From: CAVQJU01 sp963754955
Lineage (GTDB): Bacteria > Acidobacteriota > Vicinamibacteria > Vicinamibacterales > CAVVIG01
Assembly: GCA_963754955.1 (NCBI GenBank)
Contig: CAVWHY010000001.1
Span: forward strand, 248,001-312,000
Reading direction: 5' to 3'
DNA: 64,000 nt
Below are positions 48,186-56,549 of the stretch, piece after piece (the stretch's first letter is position 1; every line of letters begins with the position of its first letter). The notes under the pieces were generated by a model that made no database searches, was not told where the DNA came from, and worked only from the letters and a program-made list of their open reading frames with translations. The translations under genes were made by a program, and so were the position numbers.

Positions 48186-50092
48186 TCATCCGCTGACGCG
48201 TGAGAAACGACGGAGCGTGGACGACACCTCGACGAAGGCGTCGACGACGGCGGGATCGAAATGCGTGCCCTTCCCCGCGACGATGAAGCTGACCGCATCG
48301 GCGTGCGACATCGGGTCGCGGTACGCGCGGCGCGTCGTCACCGCGTCGTATACGTCGACGAGCGCGATCAGACGGCCGGCAATCGGAATGGCCCGTCCGG
48401 TCAGGCCCTGGGGATAGCCGGTGCCATCCCACTTCTCGTGATGCGTGTACACGATCTCTTTCGCCATCGCGAGAATCGTATCGTCGGAGGAACCGGCGTC
48501 GCGTTCGGCGTGCACGATGACGTCGCGGCCGTGGACGGGATGTTTCCGCATCTCGATCGTTTCTTCGGCCGTCAGCAAGCCGGCCTTGTTCAGCAGCCGG
48601 TCGGGCACGCCGACCTTGCCGATGTCGTGCAGCGGCGCGAGGCTCGCCAGAAGGTCGATGCGCTCGGGTGTGAGATACCCGCGGAAATCGGGATGCCTGG
48701 CGAGTTGCGTGGCGAGCAGGCGCGTGTACTCCTGCGTGCGGCGTGAATGGCGGCCGGTTTCGATGTCTCTCACTTCAGTCAGCGAGAGCAGCGTCTGCAC
48801 CATCAGGCGCTGCGAGATCGACCTTGTCATGTCCGGCCTGGTCGGCGCGGTTGCGCTCGAGGGCAAACCTGCCGCCGGCAATCGCACCAAGCGAGGCGAT
48901 CAGGCCGAGCGTCGGATACAACGGCGAAAAAAACACGCTCGCGCCGGACATCAGTCCCCCTGCGCCCGCCCAGACGACGAGGAGATACGCGGCAATCGTG
49001 GCGCCGCCCCACGCGAGACCGAACCGGGCGACGAGCAGCGACACGATGATGCCGACGACCAGCACGCCCAGCGTCTCGATCGCGGACCCATACTCGGGGC
49101 GCCGGATGTAGTCCTGTTGCAGCAGGTTGTCTGCGACGGTCGCCTGCACTTCGACGCCGGCAAACAGGGTATCGATGGGCGTGGAGACGACTTCGCGCGT
49201 ACCGAGGGCGGTCGTGCCCACGAAGACGATCTTGTCCTTGAACGCGTCGGCGGCGAGCCCGCCGCTCAACACGTCCGTGGCCGAGACGTATTGGAACGTC
49301 CTGCGCGGGCCCCGGTACCGGAGCCGCATGTTGCTCTTGCCGTCCAGCGGCACGCTCTGGCTGCCGAACCAGAGCGTCGCCGAGTTCACATTCCCGACGC
49401 GCAGGGTTACATCGTGGATATTCTTAGCCGCGATGACGGCGGCGAGCCCGAGCGCCGGATAAACATGCCCGTCAAACGCCGCCAGCAGCGGCACTCGCCT
49501 CAACAGGCCATCGGGGTCAGGGGCGGCGTTGAGAAATCCGGATCCCCCCGCGGCTTTTGTCAGCATCGGAAGGCTGCAGACCACGCCAGTGGCCTGGAAG
49601 AACGGCTCGGGTGCCCGTTCGTCGCCGCGGCGTACCAGCACGAGGCCGAGCGGATGCTGCACGCACGCGCTCGACGGCTTCGTAGAATTGTCGAAGGTCA
49701 ACGCATAGCCGAGCACGACCTTTCCGGGGCGCAAGCGCTCCGGCCATCGCTTCGTCGGTGGCAGCCCCGGCGCCCGCATACCGATCCGACTCGGCGAACA
49801 CGATGTCGAGCGCGATGGCGGAGGCGCCGAAGTCGCGAATGCGGCTGACGAGGCTGCCGACCAGATCGCGGCGCCATGGCCACTGCCCGACGGAAGAGAG
49901 ACTGCGCTCATCGACGTCCACGATCACGACGTCGCCGCCCGGCGGATGCGTACGGGCCGCGCGCAGCAGTGCATCGTACGAGGCGTACTCGAGCCTCTCG
50001 AGGAACGCGGGACGGTAAAGCGACAGCAGGGCGACGATGACGGCGGGCACGACGCCGCAGACGAGAACGACGCGGCGCGGCTGAACGCTCAT
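48186..50092 (-). pseudogene. CHASE2 sensor-HD-GYP phosphodiesterase, two frameshifts
   Basis: Three overlapping frames join into one gene. The N-terminus (SVQPRRVVLVCGVVPAVIVALLSLYRPAFLERLEYASYDALLR, DVVIVDVDERSL, WPWRRD) is a TM helix and the start of CHASE2. After an extra T near 49733 the second frame gives the rest of CHASE2 (VVLGYALTF, GFLNAAPDPDGLLRRVPLL, DKIVFVGTTALGTREVVSTPI) and three TM helices. After an extra base near 48832 the third frame gives the HD-GYP domain (LTEVRDIETGRHSRRTQEYTRLLA, LHDIGKVGVPD, HHEKWDGTGYPQGL). The predicted role is cyclic-di-GMP hydrolysis under an extracellular signal. It overlaps the OmpA gene by 4 nt. Confidence 0.82.
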
Positions 50093-50718
50093 CTCACCGT
50101 GATTTCGACGCGGCGGTTACGGGGCTCGAGCACCTGATCGGCGGTCTTCACGAGGAGGTCGGCTTCGCCATGCGACGTGACATCGATCACAGCCGCACCG
50201 ATCCCCGCCTGGACGAGCTGCGCGCGAATCGCGTTGGCGCGCCTGAGGCCGAGCTCGACGTTGCCGGCGGCGCTCCCCGTCGTATCAGTGTGCCCGACCA
50301 CTGCAACATCGGGGAACGGGCGGGTTCTGAGCGCTTCGAGCACCTTCGGAAGCAGCGCCCGGCTCTCGTCGGTCAGGTCATCCGATTCGAATCGGAAATA
50401 CAGGACGAAGTGCTCCGGCGCCGGCGGAAGCGTCGACAGGAGATCGCCGAATAGCCGGTTCGCGTCGTCCTCGCTGAGGACCGTAACCGGCGCGGGGGGC
50501 CGTCCGGGAGAAGCGGTTGTTGATTCGCGCGCGGCGGCCAGTGCCACTCCTCCGGCGGGGTTGGACACAACGGCGCGCCCGACGGCCGCATCCCCGGGGT
50601 CCGGAAGGAGGACCACCTGGGCCTGCCCGGGACGCAGCGGCGGGATCCGCTTGGGTCCGCAGCCCGTCATCGCGCAAGCCGCCAGCACCGCAACCGCGAC
50701 GGGTCGCGCCCAGGTCAT
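50089..50718 (-). CDS. OmpA-family peptidoglycan-binding lipoprotein
   Basis: 209 residues. Lipoprotein signal with lipobox ACAMTGC, a Pro-rich linker, then an OmpA domain: YFRFESDDLTDESRALLPKVLEALRTRPFPDVAVVGHTDTTGSAAGNVELGLRRANAIRAQLVQAGI and SHGEADLLVKTADQVLEPRNRRVEITV. Family knowledge says it anchors to peptidoglycan through the conserved Asp/Arg. It sits in an overlapping FecR-OmpA-CHASE2 operon. Confidence 0.94.
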   Translation of the reverse strand: MTWARPVAVAVLAACAMTGCGPKRIPPLRPGQAQVVLLPDPGDAAVGRAVVSNPAGGVALAAARESTTASPGRPPAPVTVLSEDDANRLFGDLLSTLPPAPEHFVLYFRFESDDLTDESRALLPKVLEALRTRPFPDVAVVGHTDTTGSAAGNVELGLRRANAIRAQLVQAGIGAAVIDVTSHGEADLLVKTADQVLEPRNRRVEITVR

Positions 50719-51167
50719 TCAGGCACGACGCGAAGCGCCAGCGTCGTGCCGCGGACGCCCACGACGGCCGCCGGTGTTTCGAGACGGATCGAATCTGGCG
50801 AGAGCTTCGCAATCCGTCCCGAGACGTAGGCCACCACGCCGCGGACTACATTGAGCACGAGGCTGAGCCGGCCTTCCGCCGGGGCGTACAGGAACCGGTC
50901 TACCCGCATTTCGCTGCCGGGCCCCATTGAGACGCGCGTATCGTCCTTCAACGTGACGCCGAGCCGGCCGTCCGCGCCTGTGCGAAGGGCGTCGGCCTCG
51001 TATACCAGCTGACCTGCCTGCGCGGGTAAAACCGTGCCGGCGCGCACAACGAACACCGACCCGGAAGCTATCTTGATGCGTCCGGCTGCAGTCTGCGGCT
51101 GGGCCATGGCGGTCGCCGCCACCCCTGCGAGGATCAGCGCTCCCAACAACGCGTGTCGAGTAATCAC
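50715..51167 (-). CDS. Secreted FecR-domain protein
   Basis: 150 residues from GTG at 51167, which follows GGGGGA and opens a clear signal peptide (ITRHALLGALILAGVAATAMAQ). The longer frame to 51278 is unlikely. FecR-like beta domain: GSVFVVRAGTVLPAQAGQLVYEADALRTGADGRLGVTLKDDTRVSMGPGSEMRVDRFLY and RLETPAAVVGVRGTTLALRV. FecR domains next to OmpA and CHASE2 genes recur in many bacteria as an envelope-sensing module. Overlaps ompA-like gene by 4 nt. Confidence 0.92.
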   Translation of the reverse strand: MITRHALLGALILAGVAATAMAQPQTAAGRIKIASGSVFVVRAGTVLPAQAGQLVYEADALRTGADGRLGVTLKDDTRVSMGPGSEMRVDRFLYAPAEGRLSLVLNVVRGVVAYVSGRIAKLSPDSIRLETPAAVVGVRGTTLALRVVPE

Positions 51168-51337
51168 ATCCGTCCCCCGCACCCACGATACCCCCGTTTC
51201 GAGACCCCGGTCCAGATAACTCGGCCGGACGGCGAGGCACGCCCATTCTGGCGGGATTACGATTCTGAGATCCCGCAAACCGATGTCGTGACGCCGTATG
51301 GCGGCATGACTGTTGTGCTACCGTGGCAGCTCAGCCA

Positions 51338-51742
51338 ATGCCGATGACCTACCGCATCGACCTCGATGCCAACGTCCTGTTTGTGGTGATGACCGGCGAG
51401 CTTACGCACGCCGAGCGGATGCAGACAATGCTCCGGTGGATCAACGATCCGTCGTATCGACCGGGCCTCGACACGTTTTGCGACCTGACCGAGAGCCTGT
51501 CGACACCGGACCTCGCCGAGTTGCGCGAAATCGTGGCCACCATCTCCGAACATGCGCCCCGAATCGGACCGAAGAGGGTCGCCATGCTCACGGCCAGGCC
51601 GATTACGTTCGGCGTCGCCCGCGTGTTCGAGGCGTTGGCAGAGGTCGAAGAGACTCCGCTGCAGGTGAAGGTGTTTAACGACCGGCGCGCCGCCTGGGCA
51701 TGGCTTCGCCCGGGAGAGTCGGATCAGCTGGATGCTCGCTGA
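51338..51742 (+). CDS. SpoIIAA/STAS-like small protein
   Basis: About 134 residues. MTYRIDLDANVLFVVMTGELTHAERMQTMLRWINDPSYRPGLDTFCDLTESLSTPDLAELREIVATISEH has the betaalphabeta pattern of SpoIIAA-like/STAS proteins, and the centre FCDLTES is where anti-anti-sigma factors carry the phosphorylatable residue. The C-terminus FGVARVFEALAEVEETPLQVKVFNDRRAAWAWL fits the same fold. ATG at 51338 and 51344 are both possible starts. A SpoIIE phosphatase is encoded elsewhere in the window, but no link is shown. Confidence 0.72.
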   Translation: MPMTYRIDLDANVLFVVMTGELTHAERMQTMLRWINDPSYRPGLDTFCDLTESLSTPDLAELREIVATISEHAPRIGPKRVAMLTARPITFGVARVFEALAEVEETPLQVKVFNDRRAAWAWLRPGESDQLDAR

Positions 51743-51759
51743 CGGCGGGGCTGCGCGGC

Positions 51760-53163
51760 TTAAGCCGGTGTGAGCGCGCGCGTCCGCGCCGATGCGCCTG
51801 CCAGGCCGAGCGCCACCTGCAATGCAGAGGCGAGCGCGGTTTCCTGCGCGTCATACGGGAACGTGTAGCCGCCGGCAAACCACACCCCGCCGCGTCCTTG
51901 CAGGCCGCGGAGCACGCTCTGCGCGAACAACGTCGCCGGCGTCGGCAGCATGTGATTGAAGACCGCCTCGCGCAGCACAAGGCTCGGCCGTCGCGTCCGG
52001 TGCGTAATCCAGCTCTTCCAGATCTGTGCTGCCGTAAAGGGCGGCAAGTCCGGCAGGACGGCTGCCATGGACATCGACGCCTCGCAGAACGATCCCTCGA
52101 TGTGGCAGTTGAGAAACGACCAGAGCCGGGCATCCGCGGGTGCGTAAAGCGGATCGAGGTGCAGCGCCAGCGCGGCCGGATGAAATTCCAGCCCGCGCAG
52201 CGCCGCCCGCTGCACATCCATGCCGGGCAGCCCGCCGAGCAGCCGCAGGCTGGCGGGTCCCGACGCGGCAAGGACGAGGTCGTCCACGTATAGCGTCCGT
52301 CCGTCGAGACATCGGATCACGAACTGCCCCTGTGGGGCGCGCGCAACCTGCAGCACGGGCGCGGCCGTGAGAACGCTGACCGTGGACGTCTGTTCGATGA
52401 GCCGCTGCAGCACCTGCACCATGCCGTGCCTCAGCACGTAGTACATCGTCGGATCGAGAGGGTTGGCGGGCAGCGCCTTCGCGGCGAAAATCATGGCGGC
52501 ACGTGCAGAGAGGCCGCGCGCCTGCGCGATGTCGCCGGAAAAGAGCGAGGCCGCCCACGGCAGCAGCATGCCTTCCCACTGCTCGCGCGACAGGCCGAGC
52601 GTCGGGAGCCAGTCCTCGAGCGTCACGGCCCAGCTCTCCCCCGCTTCCTCGCGGCGCTTCGCCGCGGAAAACGCGACGGCGAACGCTGCGGTTCCTGCCC
52701 GGTTCCACTCGGCCAGCAGCGGCCATGCGCGCTGCGGCAGCACGGGCGAGACGAAGCGGAGCGATGGATCCGTGTCGGCCGTCACTGTGATGGACGCAGG
52801 GAACGAATGCGCGTCGCTCATGCCGCCGGGTCCCGCGTACAGTCCAAGCGCCGTCAGAAGCGCCGTGTACAGAGGATATGGACCCGGATGGAAGTATTGC
52901 GCGCCCATGTCGACGACACACGATCGGCCGAGGAGGTCGACGTCAACGCTCTGCACGTTGCCGCCAATCGAGTGGCGCGCCTCGAGCAGCACGACGTCGC
53001 GCTCGGCGTCGAGCAGCCAGGCGAGGGCGGCGCCCGCCATCCCCCCGCCGATGATGCCCACGCGCCGCCGCGTGGCGGCGGCCGCGTTCAACGCCGGAAG
53101 ACCGGTGGCGGCTGCGAAGCTGCGGAGGAGTTCGCGCCGGCTCCAGATCACGGGGTGCGTCAT
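51760..53163 (-). CDS. Exported flavin amine oxidase-like FAD oxidoreductase
   Basis: 467 residues from ATG at 53163, preceded by AGGAG. A twin-arginine-like leader (SRRELLRSFAAATGLPALNAAAA) suggests Tat export. FAD motif: RRVGIIGGGMAGAALAWLLDAERDVVLLEARHSIGGNVQS. The C-terminus has the family's second FAD contact (GGVWFAGGYTFPYDAQETALASALQVALGL). The uncorrected frame runs on from the upstream sugar dehydrogenase and looks like an 899-residue fusion, but that is caused by a frameshift. Substrate unknown. Confidence 0.88.
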   Translation of the reverse strand: MTHPVIWSRRELLRSFAAATGLPALNAAAATRRRVGIIGGGMAGAALAWLLDAERDVVLLEARHSIGGNVQSVDVDLLGRSCVVDMGAQYFHPGPYPLYTALLTALGLYAGPGGMSDAHSFPASITVTADTDPSLRFVSPVLPQRAWPLLAEWNRAGTAAFAVAFSAAKRREEAGESWAVTLEDWLPTLGLSREQWEGMLLPWAASLFSGDIAQARGLSARAAMIFAAKALPANPLDPTMYYVLRHGMVQVLQRLIEQTSTVSVLTAAPVLQVARAPQGQFVIRCLDGRTLYVDDLVLAASGPASLRLLGGLPGMDVQRAALRGLEFHPAALALHLDPLYAPADARLWSFLNCHIEGSFCEASMSMAAVLPDLPPFTAAQIWKSWITHRTRRPSLVLREAVFNHMLPTPATLFAQSVLRGLQGRGGVWFAGGYTFPYDAQETALASALQVALGLAGASARTRALTPA

Positions 53164-53174
53164 GATGCTCCTGT

Positions 53175-54381
53175 CTACGGAATCTGCAGCGGCTCGAGAC
53201 GCAGCAGGGCGCCGTCGTCTTCGGCAGTCAGCAAATACAGCAACCCGTCCGGGCCCTGCCGGACATCGCGGATCCGCTGGTGCAGGTCGGTCAGCAGCAT
53301 CTCGCGCCGCATCTCTTCGTCCCTGTCGTTGAATACGAGCCGCTGCAGGTGGCCCGTACCCGGGTATCTCGCCCATCCGCATCGCGCCGACGAACACGTT
53401 CCCCTTCCACGACGGAAACCGATCGCCCGTGTAGAACGCCATGCCGGAAACGGCAATCGCCGGGGTCCAGTACGCGACGGGGTTCTCGAATCCGTCGGCA
53501 GCAAGTCTGCCCTGCCACGGCCCCGCGTAGTCGCGCCCGAGGCTGACGAGCGGCCAGCCATAGTTGCGACCGGCCTGGATGATGTTGATCTCGTCGCCGC
53601 CGTTCGGCCCGTTCTCGTTGGCCCACACGGCGCCGCTTCTCGGGTTGATCGCGAGCCCGAGCTGGTTGCGGTGACCGAGCGAAAAGATCTCCTTCTTCGC
53701 GCCCGCCGTGCCGGCAAACGGATTGCCCGCCGCTGCGGTCCCGTCGTCGTTGAGGCGCAGGACTTTGCCTTTGTGGCTGCCGAGGTCCTGCGCTTCTTTC
53801 ATGTTCGCGACCGACGCGCCGGTGGTCATGTACAGGAGGCCGTCGGGTGCAAACGCGAGGCGCGACGCCGCGCCGCCGTTGCCGTCCCACGCCGGATCGG
53901 CGATGAAGATGTCGCGGACATCGATCAGGCCGGCGCCGTCCCAGCGCCCGCGCGCCAGGGCCGTCTTCATGAGACCCTCCCCTGCGGGCTTGCTGTACGT
54001 GATGTAGACCAGTTTGTTCTCGGCGAAACGCGGGTGCAGGACGACATCCAGCAGCCCGCCGAGCCGCACCGCCCGGACTTCCGGCGCGCCGGCGACAGGC
54101 TGCGGGTCGAGCACGCCGTTCCTGATGATCCGCAGGCGGCCGCCGCGTTCGGTGACGAGCATCTGCCCGTCGGGGAGGAACGCCAGGCTCCACGGGTTGT
54201 TCAGGCCCCTCGTCACGACGACGACGCGGATTTTGTGCTGTTCAGCGGTATCGAGGACAAACGGTCCCGCGCCGAGCGGCGGCCAGCTGATCCCGATGGG
54301 CGCGCGTCCGCGCTGCTGGGCCGACAGGCTCAGGCCTGCTCCCAATGCGAAGACGACGAGAGCAACCGCGGATCGCGCCAT
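53175..54381 (-). pseudogene. PQQ-dependent sugar dehydrogenase (soluble GDH/Asd family), one frameshift
   Basis: Start at MARSAVALVVFALGAGLSLSAQ (54381), 8 nt after GAGGAG; another ATG lies three codons upstream. The six-bladed propeller shows NNPWSLAFLPDGQMLVTERGGRLRII, GGLLDVVLHPRFAENKLVYITYS, GHRNQLGLAINPRSGAVWANENGPNGGDEINII and NYGWPLVSLG, typical of YliI/Asd/soluble glucose dehydrogenases. One extra G near 53365 (CCCGGGTAC) shifts the frame. The true end, TGHLQRLVFNDRDEE through DVRQGPDGLLYLLTAEDDGALLRLEP, lies in another frame ending at 53175. Oxidises sugars in the periplasm with PQQ (family knowledge). Confidence 0.87.
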
Positions 54382-54434
54382 CTTCTTCATCTCCTCTGAC
54401 AAACGTGGGGTGCCGTATAGTGGGTGATTCTCCC

Positions 54435-55015
54435 ATGTTTCTTTCACGTCGGCCGTCACCGAAGACGATTGCCCGCTTTCTCGAGGAATCGGGCCGCCTG
54501 CCGCTTTCCTATCCGCGCGCCGGTACTGCCAGCCATCCTCCGCCGAAGTACGACACCGACGAGACGGCCGTGGTGATCGCCAGCGGCGAGTCCGGTTTCG
54601 AGCGCGCGAAGGCGGCGCTCATGGCGTGGAACATTTCGACATCGAATGGGCACGCATCCGCCCGGAGGGCGCGCCGATTGAAATCGGAGCCACGGTCGCC
54701 GTCGTCGTCAACCACTTCGGGTTGTGGTCGCTCAACGGCTGCCGTGTCCTGTATTTTCTCGACGATCGATGGCATAGATCGACGTTCGGGTTCGCGTGCG
54801 GAACAGTGGCCAACCACGCCGAGCAGGGCCAAGAAATCTTCGAGGTGTCACTGAATCGCGCGTCGCAGGCCGTGACGTAGCGCATGCGCGCGGCATCAAG
54901 GCCGCGGGCCGTGCTGGCGCGGCTCGGATACCCCGCAGCGCGAATGCTCCAAGAGCGATTCAGGCGGGATTCGGGTGAGGCGCTGCGGCGCGCGATGCAG
55001 GCCGTGCGGGTGTGA
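54435..55015 (+). pseudogene. DUF1990-family protein, frameshift plus nonsense codon
   Basis: N-terminus MFLSRRPSPKTIARFLEESGRLPLSYPRAGTAS in one frame. Near 54630 one A is missing (TGGAACATTTC); then HFDIEWARIRPEGAPIEIGATVAVVVNHFGLWSLNGCRVLYF and GFACGTVANHAEQGQEIFEVSLN continue. At 54878 TAG replaces the expected Tyr codon, and the same frame resumes with RMRAASRPRAVLARLGYPAARMLQERFRRDSGEALRRAMQAVRV to the stop at 55013-55015. Two independent lesions make this a convincing pseudogene. The intact family has unknown function. Confidence 0.85.
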
Positions 55016-55031
55016 TGTGATGCTAGAAGTC

Positions 55032-55059
55032 GGGCAGGGTGATGGACATCACCATGCCC
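55032..55059. terminator. Hairpin between convergent DUF1990 and small-protein genes
   Basis: The arms 55032-55043 and 55048-55059 pair over 12 nt with one mismatch (GGGCAGGGTGAT against ATCACCATGCCC) around a 4-nt loop. No T-run follows. It is placed where a shared terminator would be expected. Confidence 0.5.
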
Positions 55060-55136
55060 AAGGGCCAACGTCCGGGCGGCACATCAGTCGAATCGTCGTT
55101 TCGGCCATGCGGGATCGAACACCGTCAACCGCCGTA

Positions 55137-55424
55137 TCATCGCGCCCCGCTATGCGTCTGGATCTGCCGCAGGTTGTGCGCCACCGCAAACCCGCGCACC
55201 GCCACCAATCCCACGCCCAGGCCGATGGCTAGCCGTGGATGTGTGCGGGCCACGTTGCGTAAAGCGTGATCGGCGGCAAAGGCTTGCGTGAGCAGGACAC
55301 CATCGATGGCGTAGGGATTCTGCGTCGGGAGGATCACTTCCCGGCCGCCGGTAGTGACGATGTGGTGAGTCGTGGCCGCATCCGCCCCACACAGCACCCA
55401 CCAACTCAGCAGCAGCGGTTTCAT
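55137..55424 (-). CDS. Small exported or membrane protein of unknown function
   Basis: 95 residues, ATG preceded by GGAGAA. The N-terminus MKPLLLSWWVLCGADAATTHHIVTTGGREVILPTQNPYAIDGV has a hydrophobic leader and a DAATTH phrase near a glycine-rich stretch. A second hydrophobic segment RLAIGLGVGLVAVRGFAVAHNL lies at about 64-86. It resembles small DUF5658-like membrane proteins only loosely. No function can be given. Confidence 0.6.
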   Translation of the reverse strand: MKPLLLSWWVLCGADAATTHHIVTTGGREVILPTQNPYAIDGVLLTQAFAADHALRNVARTHPRLAIGLGVGLVAVRGFAVAHNLRQIQTHSGAR

Positions 55425-55449
55425 ACTCGGTTCTCCGTGAGGGCGGTCA

Positions 55450-56529
55450 TCAGTGGTTAACCGAAGTCGACCACGCCGGATTGAATGCTTGCGGTGACGA
55501 CACCGTTCGCACCATCCCCGCCGCCAGGTTGTTCCGGCGCGTCGACAGACGCACGACGCGTGAGGCGCGCTGGGTCCTCCAGTACTCGACGACGTTTTCG
55601 ATAATTTCGTCGAGATGGACGGTCGGCGAGTAGCCGACGCATCGCCGGATCTTGCCGATGTCTGGCACTCGGCGAGGCATGTCTTCGAAGCTGTCGTCGA
55701 ACACGTCGGCGTAGGGCACGAACTGAACCGGTGAATTGCTGCCGGTCAGCGCCTTGACCTTGTATGCAAGGTCGCGAATGCTGATTTCCGCGCCGTTTCC
55801 AATGTTGAACACTTCGCCAACCGCCTTGGGCTCGGCGACCAGTTTCAGCATCGCCGAGACCACATCGCCGACCCAGGTGAAGCTGCGCGTCTGCGTGCCG
55901 TCTCCATGGACGCTGATGGACGCGCCTTCGAGCGCGCGCTTGACGAAACTTGGCAACACCATGCCGTAGCGACTGCTCTGCCGCGGCCCGACAGTATTGA
56001 AGAAGCGCACGACGATGACGGGAGACTGGTGCTCCTTCCAATAGGCGAGCGCGAGGAACTCGTCGAGGAGCTTGCTGGTCGCGTACCCCCACCGAGTCTT
56101 GGAGGGTGCCCCCAGCACAAGGTCGGCGTCCTCCCGGAACGGCAGCGCGGTGCCCTTCCCGTAGACCTCCGACGTCGACGCGACGAGAACAAGTTTGCGT
56201 TGCCGGCTCGCCTGTTTCAGGACCGTCTCGGTGCCGTGCACGTTGGTTTCGATCGTGTGAACCGGCCGTTCGCACACGAGCCTGACACCGACGGCGGCAG
56301 CGAGATGGAATACCACGTCGACCTGATCAATCAGCCGCCCGACGACAGCCTCATTGGTCACCGAGTCGATGGTGCACGTGAAGTGCTCGTCGCCGACCAG
56401 ATGTTCAATGTTTTCGAGACGACCGGTCGACAGATCGTCCAGCACCGACACCGTGTGCCCCTGCGCCAACAGCCGTTCGGCGAGGTGCGATCCGATGAAG
56501 CCCGCGCCGCCCGTGATCAGTGCCTTCAT
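55450..56529 (-). CDS. NAD-dependent sugar-nucleotide epimerase/dehydratase (extended SDR)
   Basis: 359 residues from MKALITGGAGFIGSHLAERLL (56529), behind GGGAGA. NAD motif GGAGFIGSH, active-site Ser in VASTSEVYGKG and the Tyr-x3-Lys pair in RWGYATSKLLDEF. RSFTWVGDVVSAMLKLV, FNIGNGAEISIRDLA and the C-terminal DIGKIRRCVGYSPTVHLDEIIENVVEYW are as in UDP-glucose 4-epimerase-like proteins. It supplies sugar nucleotides, here probably for the exopolysaccharide genes that precede it on the same strand. Confidence 0.93.
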   Translation of the reverse strand: MKALITGGAGFIGSHLAERLLAQGHTVSVLDDLSTGRLENIEHLVGDEHFTCTIDSVTNEAVVGRLIDQVDVVFHLAAAVGVRLVCERPVHTIETNVHGTETVLKQASRQRKLVLVASTSEVYGKGTALPFREDADLVLGAPSKTRWGYATSKLLDEFLALAYWKEHQSPVIVVRFFNTVGPRQSSRYGMVLPSFVKRALEGASISVHGDGTQTRSFTWVGDVVSAMLKLVAEPKAVGEVFNIGNGAEISIRDLAYKVKALTGSNSPVQFVPYADVFDDSFEDMPRRVPDIGKIRRCVGYSPTVHLDEIIENVVEYWRTQRASRVVRLSTRRNNLAAGMVRTVSSPQAFNPAWSTSVNH

Positions 56530-56549
56530 GCCATCTCCCTGATTGCCGG

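Noticed and set aside
51760..54459. Apparent 899-residue fusion of sugar dehydrogenase and flavin oxidoreductase
   Set aside because: The true C-terminus of the dehydrogenase continues in another frame to 53175, and the oxidoreductase has its own AGGAG, ATG and Tat leader at 53163. The fusion is produced by an extra base.
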